A stretch of 64,000 bases of DNA, taken from assembly GCA_964016885.1 (NCBI GenBank), contig OZ024744.1:29963949-30027948 (forward strand). The letters run 5' to 3'. This stretch comes from Eledone cirrhosa (Eukaryota; Mollusca; Cephalopoda; Octopoda; Eledonidae). Every line of letters begins with the position of its first letter. Within the stretch, counting starts at the first letter, position 1. A program made the translations under genes and the position numbers. Under the pieces are notes generated by a model that searched no databases, was not told the origin of the DNA, and saw only the letters and a program-made list of their open reading frames with translations. This document shows, piece after piece, positions 38,510-50,200 of the stretch.

Positions 38510-40310
38510 GATACTGTTGTTGCTGTTATTGTTGTTATTGTTGTTATTGTTGTTGTTTTTGTTGGTACTGTTGTTGCTGGTATTGTTGTTATTGTTGTTG
38601 TTTTTGTTGTTACTTTTGTTACTGTTATTGTTGTTGTTGTTGTTGTTTTTGTTGGTACTGTTGTTACTGTTATTATTGTTGCTATTGTTGTATTTGTTGT
38701 TACTGTTGTTGCTGTTATTGTTGTTGTTGTTGTTGTTTTTGTTGGTACTGATATTGCTGTTATTATTGTTATTGTTGTTGTTTTTGTTGGTACTGTTGTT
38801 GCGGGTATTGTTGTTGTTGTTGTTGTTTTTGTTGGTACTGTTGTTGCTGGTATAGTTGTTATTGTTGTTGTTTTTGTTGATACTGTTGTTGCTGTTATTG
38901 TTGTTGTTGTTGTTGTTTTTGTTGGTACTGTTATTGCTGTTATTGTTGTTATTGCTGTTGTATTTGTTGGTACTGTCGTTGCTGGTATTGTTGTTACTGT
39001 TGTTTTTTTTTTGTTGGTACTGTTTTTGCTGGTATTGTTGTTATTTTTGTTGATTTTCTTGGTACTGTTGTTGTTTTTGTTGATCTTGTTGTTATTGTTG
39101 TTGTTTTTGTTGATACTGTTGTTGCTGTTATTGTTGTTATTGTTGTTGTTTTTGTTGGTACTGTTGTTGCTTGTATTGTTGTTATTGTTGTTGTTTTTGT
39201 TGGTACTGTTGTTGCTGTTATTATTTTTGTTGTTGTTTATGTTGGTACTGTTGTTACTGTTATTGTTGTTGTTGTTTTTGTTGGTACTGTTGTTGTTGTT
39301 TTTGTTGTTATTGTTGTTATTGTTGTGTTTTTTGTTGATACTGTTGTTGCTGTTATTGTTGTTTTTGTTGATACTCTTGTTGCTGTTATTGTTGTTGTTG
39401 TTGTTTTTGTTGGTACTGTTGTTACTGTTATTGTAGTTATTGTTGTTGTTTTTGTTGGTACTGTTGTTGCTTGTATTGTTGTTATTGTTGTTGTTTTTGC
39501 TGGTACTGTTTTTGCGGTTATCGTTGTCGTTGTTGTTGTTTTTGTTAGTACTCTTGTTACAGTTAATGTTGTCGTTGTTGTTGTTTTTGTTGATACTGGT
39601 ATTGTTGTTATTGTTGTTGTTTTTGTTGGTACTGTTGTTGCTGTTATTGTTGTTGTTGTTATTTTTGTTGATTTTCTTGGTACTGTTGTTGTTTTTGTTG
39701 ATCTTGTTGTTATTGTTGTTGTTTTTGTTGATACTGTTGTTGCTGTTATTGTTGTTATTGTTGTTGTTTTTGTTGGTACTGTTGTTGCTTGTATTGTTGT
39801 TATTGTTGTTGTTTTTGTTGGTACTGTTGTTGCTGTTATTATTTTTGTTGTTGTTTATGTTGGTACTGTTGTTACTGTTATTGTTGTTGTTGTTTTTGTT
39901 GGTACTGTTGTTGTTGTTTTTGTTGTTATTGTTGTTATTGTTGTGTTTTTTGTTGATACTGTTGTTGCTGTTATTGTTGTTTTTGTTGATACTCTTGTTG
40001 CTGTTATTGTTGTTGTTGTTGTTTTTGTTGGTACTGTTGTTACTGTTATTGTAGTTATTGTTGTTGTTTTTGTTGGTACTGTTGTTGCTTGTATTGTTGT
40101 TATTGTTGTTGTTTTTGCTGGTACTGTTTTTGCGGTTATCGTTGTCGTTGTTGTTGTTTTTGTTAGTACTCTTGTTACAGTTAATGTTGTCGTTGTTGTT
40201 GTTTTTGTTGATACTGGTATTGTTGTTATTGTTGCTGTTTTTGTTGGTACTGTTGTTGCTGTTATTGTTGTTGTTGTTATTTTTGTTGATACTGTTGTTG
40301 CTGGTATTTT
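27957..40310 (+). repeat. Higher-order repeat B, three copies of 4117-4120 bp
   Basis: Copy starts at 27957, 32077 and 36194 (spacing 4120 and 4117), with a partial fourth copy from 40311. Many internal landmarks keep exact 4117 spacing, for example 29711/33828/37945, 30622/34739/38856 and 31091/35208/39325. The first copy has one extra 45 bp unit near 29640-29690, so landmarks left of it are offset by 4162. Minus-strand translations of the 2.4 kb from 29711, 33828 and 37945 (798 codons each) are the same except for one residue in the third copy, so these copies are nearly identical. Confidence 0.9.
30826..32061 (+). repeat. 618-bp direct duplication within repeat B
   Basis: The block containing the string at 31206 recurs exactly 618 bp later at 31824. 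The same pair is present in the next two copies of repeat B (35323/35941 and 39440/40058). The duplication therefore predates amplification of the 4.1 kb unit. Outer limits are approximate. Confidence 0.8.
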
Positions 40311-42722
40311 TTGTTGCTGTTGTTGTTGTTTTTGTTGGCACTGTTGTTGTTGTTATTCTTGTTGTTGTTGTTGTTTTTGTTGATACTGTTGTTGCTGGTA
40401 TTGTTGTTATTGTTGTTGTTTTCGTTGGTACTGTTGTTGCTGGTATTGTTGTTATTGTTGTTGTTTTTGTTGATACTGTTGTTACTGTTATTGTTGTCGT
40501 TGTTGTTTTTGTTGATACTGTTGTTGCTGGTATTTTTTGTTGCTGTTGTTGTTGTTTTCGTTGGTACTGTTGTTGCTGTTATTGTTGTTGTTGTTGTTGT
40601 TTGTGTTGGTACTGGTGTTACTGTTATTGTTGTTTTTGTTGTTGTTTTGTTGGTACTGTTGTTGCTGTTATTGTTGTTATTGTTGTTGTTTTTGTTGATA
40701 CTGTTGTTGCTGGTATTGTTGTTGCTGTTGTTGTTTTTATTGATACTGCTGTTACTGTTATTGTTGTTATTGTTGTTGTTTTTGTTGGTACTGTTGTTAC
40801 TGTTATTGTTGTCGTTGTTGTTGTTTTTGTTGATACTGTTGTTGCTGGTATTTTTTGTTGCTGTTGTTGTTGTTTTCGTTGGTACTGTTGTTGCTGTTAT
40901 TGTTGTTGTTGTTGTTGTTTGTGTTGGTACTGGTGTTACTGTTATTGTTGTTTTTGTTGTTGTTTTGTTGGTACTGTTGTTGCTGTTATTGTTGTTGTTA
41001 TTTTTGTTTTTGTTGATACTGTTGTTACTGTTGTTGCTGTTATTGTTGTTGTTTTTGTTGGTACTGTTGTTGCTGTTATTGTTGTTGTTTTTGTTGGTAC
41101 TGTTGTTGCTGTTATTGTTGTTGTTTTTGTTGGTACTGTTGTTGCTAGTATTGTCGTTGTTGTTTTTGTTTTTGTTGATACTGTTGTTACTGTTGTTGCT
41201 GTTATTGTTGTTATTTTTGTTGGTACTGTTGTTGCTGTTATTGTTGTTATTGTTGTTGTCTTTGTTGGTACTGTTGTTACTGTTATTGTTGTTGTTGTTG
41301 TTGTTTTTGTTGATACTGTTGTTGCTGTTATTGTTGTTATTGTTGTTATTGTTGTTGTTTTTGTTGGTACTGTTCTTACTGTTATTGTTGTCGTTGTTGT
41401 TGTTTTTGTTGATACTGTTGTTGCTGGTATTTTTTGTTGCTGTTGTTGTTGTTTTCGTTGGTACTGTTGTTGCTGTTATTGTTGTTGTTGTTGTTGTTTG
41501 TGTTGGTACTGGTGTTACTGTTATTCTTGTTTTTGTTGTTGTTTTGTTGGTACTGTTGTTGCTGTTATTGTTGTTGTTGTTTTTGTTTTTGTTGATACTG
41601 TTGTTACTGTTGTTGCTGTTATTGTTGTTGTTTTTGTTGGTACTCTTGTTGCTGTTATTGTTGTTATTGTTGTTGTCTTTGTTGGTACTGTTGTTACTGT
41701 TATTGTTGTTGTTGTTGTTGTTTTTGTTGGTACTGTTGTTACTGTTATTTTTGTTGCTATTGTTGTTTTTGTTGTTACTGTTGTTGCTGTTATTGTTGTT
41801 GTTGTTGTTGTTGTTTTTATTGGTACTGATATTGCCGTTATTGTTGTTATTGTTGTTGTTTTTGTTTGTACTGCTTTTGCGGGTATTGTTGTTATTGTTG
41901 TTGTTTTTGTTTGTACTGTTGTTGCTGTTATTGTTGTTATTGCTGTTTTTTTTGTTGGTACGGTTGTTACTGTTATTGTTGTTATTGTTGTTGTTTGTTG
42001 GTACTGTTGGTTGAGTTATTGTCGTTATTGTTGTTGTTTTTCTTGATACTGTTGTTGCTGGTCTTGTTGTTACTGTTGTTGTTTTCGTTGGTACTGTTGT
42101 TGCTGGTATTGTTGTTGCTGTTGTTGTTTTTATTGATACTGCTGTTACTGTTATTGTTGTTATTGTTGTTGTTTTTGTTGGTACTGTTCTTACTGTTATT
42201 GTTGTCGTTGTTGTTGTTTTTGTTGATACTGTTGTTGCTGGTATTTTTTGTTGCTGTTGTTGTTGTTTTCGTTGGTACTGTTGTTGCTGTTATTGTTGTT
42301 GTTGTTGTTGTTTGTGTTGGTACTGGTGTTACTGTTATTGTTGTTTTTGTTGTTGTTTTGTTGGTACTGTTGTTGCTGTTATTGTTGTTGTTGTTTTTGT
42401 TTTTGTTGATACTGTTGTTACTGTTGTTGCTGTTATTGTTGTTGTTTTTGTTGGTACTGTTGTTGCTGTTATTGTTGTTGTTTTTGTTGGTACTGTTGTT
42501 GCTGTTATTGTTGTTGTTTTTGTTGGTACTGTTGTTGTTGGTATTGTTGTTGCTGTTGTTGTTTTTGTTGATACTGTTGTTACTGTTATTGTTGTTATTG
42601 TTGTTGTTTTTGTTGGTACTGTTGTTGCTGTTATTGTTGTTATTGCTGTTGTTTTTGTTGGTACTGTTGTTACTGTTATTGTTGTTATTGTTGTTGTTTT
42701 TGTTGGTACTGTTGTTACTGTT

Positions 42723-42755
<33 letters not shown>

Positions 42756-45700
42756 GATACTGTTGTTGCTGTTATTGTTGTTATTGTTGTTATTGTTGTT
42801 GTTTTTGTTGGTACTGTTGTTGCTGGTATTGTTGTTATTGTTGTTGTTTTTGTTGTTACTTTTGTTACTGTTATTGTTGTTGTTGTTGTTTTTGTTGGTA
42901 CTGTTGTTACTGTTATTATTGTTGCTATTGTTGTATTCGTTGTTACTGTTGTTGCTGTTATTGTTGTTGTTGTTGTTGTTTTTGTTGGTACTGATATTGC
43001 TGTTATTATTGTTATTGTTGTTGTTTTTGTTGGTACTGTTGTTGCGGGTATTGTTGTTGTTGTTGTTGTTTTTGTTGGTACTGTTGTTGCTGGTATAGTT
43101 GTTATTGCTGTTGTATTTGTTGGTACTGTCGTTGCTGGTATTGTTGTTATTGTTGTTTTTTTTTTGTTGGTACTGTTTTTGCTGGTATTGTTGTTATTTT
43201 TGTTGATTTTCTTGGTACTGTTGTTGTTTTTGTTGTTATTGTTGTTATTGTTGTTGTTTTTGTTGATACTGTTGTTGCTGTTATTGTTGTTATTGTTGTT
43301 GTTTTTGTTGGTACTGTTGTTGCTTGTATTGTTGTTATTGTTGTTGTTTTTGTTGGTACTGTTGTTGCTGTTATTATTTTTGTTGTTGTTGTTTTTGTTG
43401 GTACTGTTGTTACTGTTATTGTTGTTGTTGTTTTTGTTGGTACTGTTGTTGTTGTTTTTGTTGTTATTGTTGTTGTTTTTGCTGGTACTGTTTTTGCGGT
43501 TATCGTTGTCGTTGTTGTTGTTTTTGTTAGTACTGTTGTTACAGTTAATGTTGTCGTTGTTGTTGTTTTTGTTGATACTGTTGTTGCTGTTATTGTTGTT
43601 GTTGTTATTTTTGTTGATACTGTTGTTGCTGGTATTTTTTGTTGCTGTTGTTGTTGTTTTTGTTGGCACTGTTGTTGTTGTTATTCTTGTTGTTGTTGTT
43701 TTTGTTGATACTGTTGTTGCTGGTATTGTTGTTATTGTTGTTGTTTTCGTTGGTACTGTTGTTGCTGGTATTGTTGTTATTGTTGTTGTTTTTGTTGATA
43801 CTGTTGTTACTGTTATTGTTGTCGTTGTTGTTGTTTTTGTTGATACTGTTGTTGCTGGTATTTTTTGTTGCTGTTGTTGTTGTTTTCGTTGGTACTGTTG
43901 TTGCTGTTATTGTTGTTGTTGTTGTTGTTTGTGTTGGTACTGGTGTTACTGTTATTGTTGTTTTTGTTGTTGTTTTGTTGGTACTGTTGTTGCTGTTATT
44001 GTTGTTGTTGTTTTTGTTTTTGTTGATACTGTTGTTACTGTTGTTGCTGTTATTGTTGTTGTTTTTGTTGGTACTGTTGTTGCTGTTATTGTTGTTGTTT
44101 TTGTTGGTACTGTTGTTGCTAGTATTGTCGTTGTTGTTTTTGTTTTTGTTGATACTGTTGTTACTGTTGTTGCTGTTATTGTTGTTGTTTTTGTTGGTAC
44201 TGTTGTTGCTGTTATTGTTGTTATTGTTGTTGTCTTTGTTGGTACTGTTGTTACTGTTATTGTTGTTGTTGTTGTTGTTTTTGTTGATACTGTTGTTGCT
44301 GTTATTGTTGTTATTGTTGTTATTGTTGTTGTTTTTGTTGGTACTGTTCTTACTGTTATTGTTGTTGTTTTTGTTGGTACTGTTGTTGCTGTTATTGTTG
44401 TTATTGTTGTTGTCTTTGTTGGTACTGTTGGTGCTGTTATTGTTGTTATTGTTGTTTTTTTTGTTGGTACTGTTGTTGCTGTTATTGTTGTTGTTTTTGT
44501 TGGTACTGTTGTTGCTGTTATTGTTGTTATTGTTGTTGTCTTTGTTGGTACTGTTGGTGCTGTTATTGTTGTTATTGTTGTTGTTTTTGTTGGTACTGTT
44601 GTTGCTGGCATTATTGTTATTGTTGTTGTTTTTGTTGTTACTTTTGTTACTGTTAGTGTTGTTGTTGTTGTTGTTTGTGTTGGTACTGTTGTTACTGTTA
44701 TTTTTGTTGCTATTGTTGTTTTTGTTGTTACTGTTGTTGCTGTTATTGTTGTTGTTGTTGTTGTTGTTTTTATTGGTACTGATATTGCCGTTATTGTTGT
44801 TGTTTTTGTGTGTACTGCTTTTGCGGGTATTGTTGTTATTGTTGTTGTTTTTCTTGATACTGTTGTTGCTGGTTTGTTGTTATTGTTGTTGTTTTCGTTG
44901 GTACTGTTGTTGCTGTTATTGTTGTTATTGTTGTTTTTGTTGGTACTGTTGTTGCTGTTATTGTTGTCATTGTTGTTGTTTTTGTTGGTACTGTTGTTAC
45001 TGGTATTGTTGTTATTGTTGTTGTTTTTGTTGGTACTGTTGTTGATGTTATTGTTGTTGTTGTTTTTGTTGGTACTGTTGTTGTTGTTTTTGTTGTTATT
45101 GTTGTTAATGTTATGTTTTTTGTTGATACTGTTGTTGCTGTTATTGTTGTTATTGTTGTTGTACTTGTTGGTACTGTTGTTACTGTTATTGTTGTTGTTG
45201 TTTTTGTTGGTACTGTTGTTGCTCTTAATGTTGTTATTGCTGTTATTTTTGTTGATACTGTTGTTGCTGTTATTGTTGTTGTTGTTGTTTTTGTTGGTAC
45301 TGTTGTTAATGTTATTGTTGTTATTGTTGTTGTTTTTGTTGGTATTGCTGTTGCTTGTATTGTTGTTATTGTTGTTGTTTTTGCTGGTACTGTTGTTGCG
45401 GTTTTCGTTGTCGTTGTTGTTGTTTTTGTTAGTACTGTTGTTACAGTTAATGTTGTCGTTGTTGTTGTTTTTGTTGATACTGGTATTGTTGTTATTGTTG
45501 TTGTTTTTGTTGGTACTGTTGTTGCTGTTATTGTTGTTGTTGTTATTTTTGTTGATACTGTTGTTGCTGGTATTTTTTGTTGCTGTTGTTGTTGTTTTTG
45601 TTGGTACTGTTGTTGTTGTTATACTTGTTGTTGTTGTTGTTTTTGTTGATACTGTTGTTGCTGGTATTGTTGTTATTGTTGTTGTTTTTGTTGGTACTGT

Positions 45701-47280
45701 TGTTGCTGGTATTGTTGTTGCTGTTGTTGTTTTTGTTGATACTGTTGTTACTGTTATTGTTGTTATTGTAGTTGTTTTTGTTGGTACTGTTGTTGCTGTT
45801 ATTGTTGTTATTGCTGTTGTTTTTGTTGGTACTGTTGTTACTGTTATTGTTGTTATTGTTGTTGTTTTTGTTGGTACTGTTGTTACTGTTATTGTTGTTG
45901 TTGTTGTTATTGTTGTTGTTGATACTATTGTTGCTGTTATTGTTGTTATTGTTGTTATTGTTGTTGTTTTTGTTGGTACTGTTGTTGCTGGTATTGTTGT
46001 TATTGTTGTTGTTTTTGTTGTTACTTTTGTTACTGTTATTGTTGTTGTTGTTGTTGTTTTTGTTGGTACTGTTGTTAATGTTATTATTGTTGCTATTGTT
46101 GTTTTTGTTGTTACCGTTGTTGCTGTTATTGTTGTTGTTGTTGTTGTTGTTTTTGTTGGTACTGATATTGCTGTTATTATTGTTATTGTTGTTGTTTTTG
46201 TTGGTACTGTTGTTGCGGGTATTTTTGTTGTTGTTGTTGTTTTTGTTGGTACTGTTGTTGCTGGTATAGTTGTTATTGTTGTTGTTTTTGTTGATACTGG
46301 TGTAGCTGTTATTGTTGTTGTTGTTGTTGTTTTTGTTGGTACTGTTATTGCTGTTATTGTTGTTATTGCTGTTGTATTTGTTGGTACTGTCGTTGCTGGT
46401 ATTGTTGATATTGTTGTTGTTTTTTTGTTGGTACTGTTTTTGCTGGTATTGTTGTTATTTTTGTCGATTTTCTTGGTACTGTTGTTGTTTTTGTTGTTAT
46501 TGTTGTTGTTTTTGTTGATACTGTTGTTGCTGTTATTGTTGTTATTGTTGTTGTTTTTGTTGGTACTGTTGTTGGTGTTATTATTTTTGTTGTTGTTGTT
46601 TTTGTTGGTACTGTTGTTACTGTTATTGTTGTTGTTGTTTTTGTTGGTACTGTTGTTGTTGTTTTTGTTGTTATTGTTGTTATTGTTGTTGTTTTTGTTG
46701 GTACTGTTGTTACTGTTATTGTTGTTGTTGTTTTTGTTGGTACTGTTGTTGCTGGTATAGTTGTTATTGTTGTTGTTTTTGTTGATACTGTTGTAGCTGT
46801 TATTGTTGTTGTTGTTGTTGTTTTTGTTGGTACTGTTATTGCTGTTATTGTTGTTATTGCTGTTGTATTTGTTGGTACTGTCGTTGCTGGTATTGTTGTT
46901 ATTGTTGTTGTTTTTTTGTTGGTACTGTTTTTGCTGGTATTGTTGTTATTTTTGTCGATTTTCTTGGTACTGTTGTTGTTTTTGTTGTTATTGTTGTTGT
47001 TTTTGTTGATACTGTTGTTGCTGTTATTGTTGTTATTGTTGTTGTTTTTGTTGGTACTGTTGTTGCTGGTATTGTTGTTATTGTTGTTGTTTTTGTTGAT
47101 ACTGTTGTTACTGTTATTGTTGTCGTTGTTGTTGTTTTTGTTGATACTGTTGTTGCTGGTATTTTTTGTGGCTGTTGTTGTTGTTTTCGTTGGTACTGTT
47201 GTTGCTGTTATTGTTGTTGTTGTTGTTGTTTGTGTTGGTACTGGTGTTACTGTTATTGTTGTTTTTGTTGTTGTTTTGTT
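40311..47280 (+). repeat. Array segment 3: partial repeat B and rearranged units
   Basis: The first kilobase continues the repeat B register (40311 matches 36194). The order then changes: 42312-43669 resembles 37922-39300 at a shorter spacing with deletions, and 45577-46270 resembles 26466-27113. A 491 bp step (46312 to 46803) introduces the blocks used in repeat C. The last GGTTGAG marker lies at about 42008. Confidence 0.7.
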
Positions 47281-50200
47281 GGTACTGTTGTTGCTGTTAT
47301 TGTTGTTATTGTTGTTGTTTTTGTTGATACTGTTGTTGCTGGTATTGTTGTTGCTGTTGTTGTTTTTATTGATACTGCTGTTACTGTTATTGTTGTTATT
47401 GTTGTTGTTTTTGTTGGTACTGTTGTTACTGTTATTGTTGTCGTTGTTGTTGTTTTTGTTGATACTGTTGTTGCTGTTATTGTTGTTATTGTTGTTACTG
47501 TTGTTGTTTTTGTTGGTACTGTTGGTGCTGTTATTGTTGTTATTGTTGTTGTTTTTGTCGGTACTGTTGTTGCTGGCATTGTTGTTATTGTTGTTGTTTT
47601 TGTTGTTACTTTTATTACTGTTATTGTTGTTGTTGTTGTTTGTGTTGGTACTGTTGTTACTGTTATTTTTGTTGCTATTGTTATTTTTGTTGTTACTGTT
47701 GTTGCTGTTATTGTTGTTGTTGTTGTTGTTGTTTTTATTGGTACTGATATTGCCGTTATTGTTGTTATTGTTGTTGTTTTTGTTTGTACTGCTTTTGCGG
47801 GTATTGTTGTTATAGTTGTTGTTTTTGTTGGTACTGTTGTTGCTGGTATTGTTGTTGCTGTTGTTGTTTTTGTTGATACTGTTGTTACTGTTATTGTTGT
47901 TATTGTAGTTGTTTTTGTTGGTACTGTTGTTGCTGTTATTGTTGTTATTGCTGTTGTTTTTGTTGGTACTGTTGTTACTGTTATTGTTGTTATTGTTGTT
48001 GTTTTTGTTGGTACTGTTGTTACTGTTATTGTTGTTGTTGTTGTTATTGTTGTTGTTGATACTATTGTTGCTGTTATTGTTGTTATTGTTGTTATTGTTG
48101 TTGTTTTTGTTGGTACTGTTGTTGCTGGTATTGTTGTTATTGTTGTTGTTTTTGTTGTTACTTTTGTTACTGTTATTGTTGTTGTTGTTTTTGTTGGTAC
48201 TGTTGTTAATGTTATTATTGTTGCTATTGTTGTTTTTGTTGTTACCGTTGTTGCTGTTATTGTTGTTGTTGTTGTTGTTGTTTTTGTTGGTACTGATATT
48301 GCTGTTATTATTGTTATTGTTGTTGTTTTTGTTGGTACAGTTGTTGCGGGTATTTTTGTTGTTGTTGTTTTTGTTGGTACTGTTGTTGCTGGTATAGTTG
48401 TTATTGTTGTTGTTTTTGTTGGTACTGTTGTTGCTGGTATTGTTGTTATTGTTGTTGTTTTTGTTGATACTGTTGTTGCTGGTATTGTTGTTATTGTTGT
48501 TGTTTTTGTTGGTACTGTTGTTGCTGGTATTGTTGTTATTGTTGTTGTTTTTGTTGATACTGTTGTTACTGTTATTGTTGTCGTTGTTGTTGTTTTTGTT
48601 GATACTGTTGTTGCTGGTATTTTTTGTGGCTGTTGTTGTTGTTTTCGTTGGTACTGTTGTTGCTGTTATTGTTGTTGTTGTTGTTGTTTGTCTTGGTACT
48701 GGTGTTACTGTTATTGTTGTTTTTGTTGTTGTTTTGTTGGTACTGTTGTTGCTGGTATTGTTGTTATTGTTGTTGTTTTTGTTGTTACTTTTGTTACTGT
48801 TATTGTTGTTGTTGTTGTTGTTTTTGTTGGTACTGTTGTTACTGTTATTATTGTTGCTATTGTTGTTTTTGTTGTTATTGTTGTTGCTGTTATTGTTGTT
48901 GTTGTTGTTGTTATTGTTGATACTGTTGTAGCTGTTATTGTTGTTGTTGTTGTTGTTTTTGTTGGTACTGTTATTGCTGTTATTGTTGTTATTGCTGTTG
49001 TATTTGTTGGTACTGTCGTTGCTGGTATTGTTGTTATTGTTGTTGTTTTTTTGTTGGTACTGTTTTTGCTGGTATTGTTGTTATTTTTGTCGATTTTCTT
49101 GGTACTGTTGTTGTTTTTGTTGTTATTGTTGTTGTTTTTGTTGATACTGTTGTTGATGTTATTGTTGTTATTGTTGTTGTTTTTGTTGGTACTGTTGTTG
49201 CTTGTATTGTTGTTATTGTTGTTGTTTTTGTTGGTACTGTTGTTGCTGTTATTATTTTTGTTGTTGTTGTTTTTGTTGGTACTGTTGTTACTGTTATTGT
49301 TGTTGTTGTTTTTGTTGGTACTGTTGTTGTTGTTTTTGTTGTTATTGTTGTTATTGTTGTTGTTTTTGTTGGTACTGTTGTTACTGTTATTGTTGTTGTT
49401 GTCTTTGTTGGTACTGTTGTTGCTGGTATAGTTGTTATTGTTGTTGTTTTTGTTGATACTGTTGTAGCTGTTATTGTTGTTGTTGTTGTTGTTTTTGTTG
49501 GTACTGTTATTGCTGTTATTGTTGTTATTGCTGTTGTATTTGTTGGTACTGTCGTTGCTGGTATTGTTGTTATTGTTGTTGTTTTTTTGTTGGTACTGTT
49601 TTTGCTGGTATTGTTGTTATTTTTGTCGATTTTCTTGGTACTGTTGTTGTTTTTGTTGTTATTGTTGTTGTTTTTGTTGATACTGTTGTTGCTGTTATTG
49701 TTGTTATTGTTGTTGTTTTTGTTGGTACTGTTGTTGCTGGTATTGTTGTTATTGTTGTTGTTTTTGTTGATACTGTTGTTACTGTTATTGTTGTCGTTGT
49801 TGTTGTTTTTGTTGATACTGTTGTTGCTGGTATTTTTTGTGGCTGTTGTTGTTGTTTTCGTTGGTACTGTTGTTGCTGTTATTGTTGTTGTTGTTGTTGT
49901 TTGTCTTGGTACTGGTGTTACTGTTATTGTTGTTTTTGTTGTTGTTTTGTTGGTACTGTTGTTGCTGTTATTGTTGTTATTGTTGTTGTTTTTGTTGATA
50001 CTGTTGTTGCTGGTATTGTTGTTGCTGTTGTTGTTTTTATTGATACTGCTGTTACTGTTATTGTTGTTATTGTTGTTGTTTTTGTTGGTACTGTTGTTAC
50101 TGTTATTGTTGTCGTTGTTGTTGTTTTTGTTGATACTGTTGTTGCTGTTATTGTTGTTATTGTTGTTATTGTTGTTGTTTTTGTTGGTACTGTTGGTGCT

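Noticed and set aside
42312..46760. A 1482-codon plus-strand open frame
   Set aside because: It lies wholly inside the satellite, changes between Val-rich and Leu-rich frames by non-triplet indels, and has no start context, unique domain or splice structure. Its openness follows from the triplet composition.
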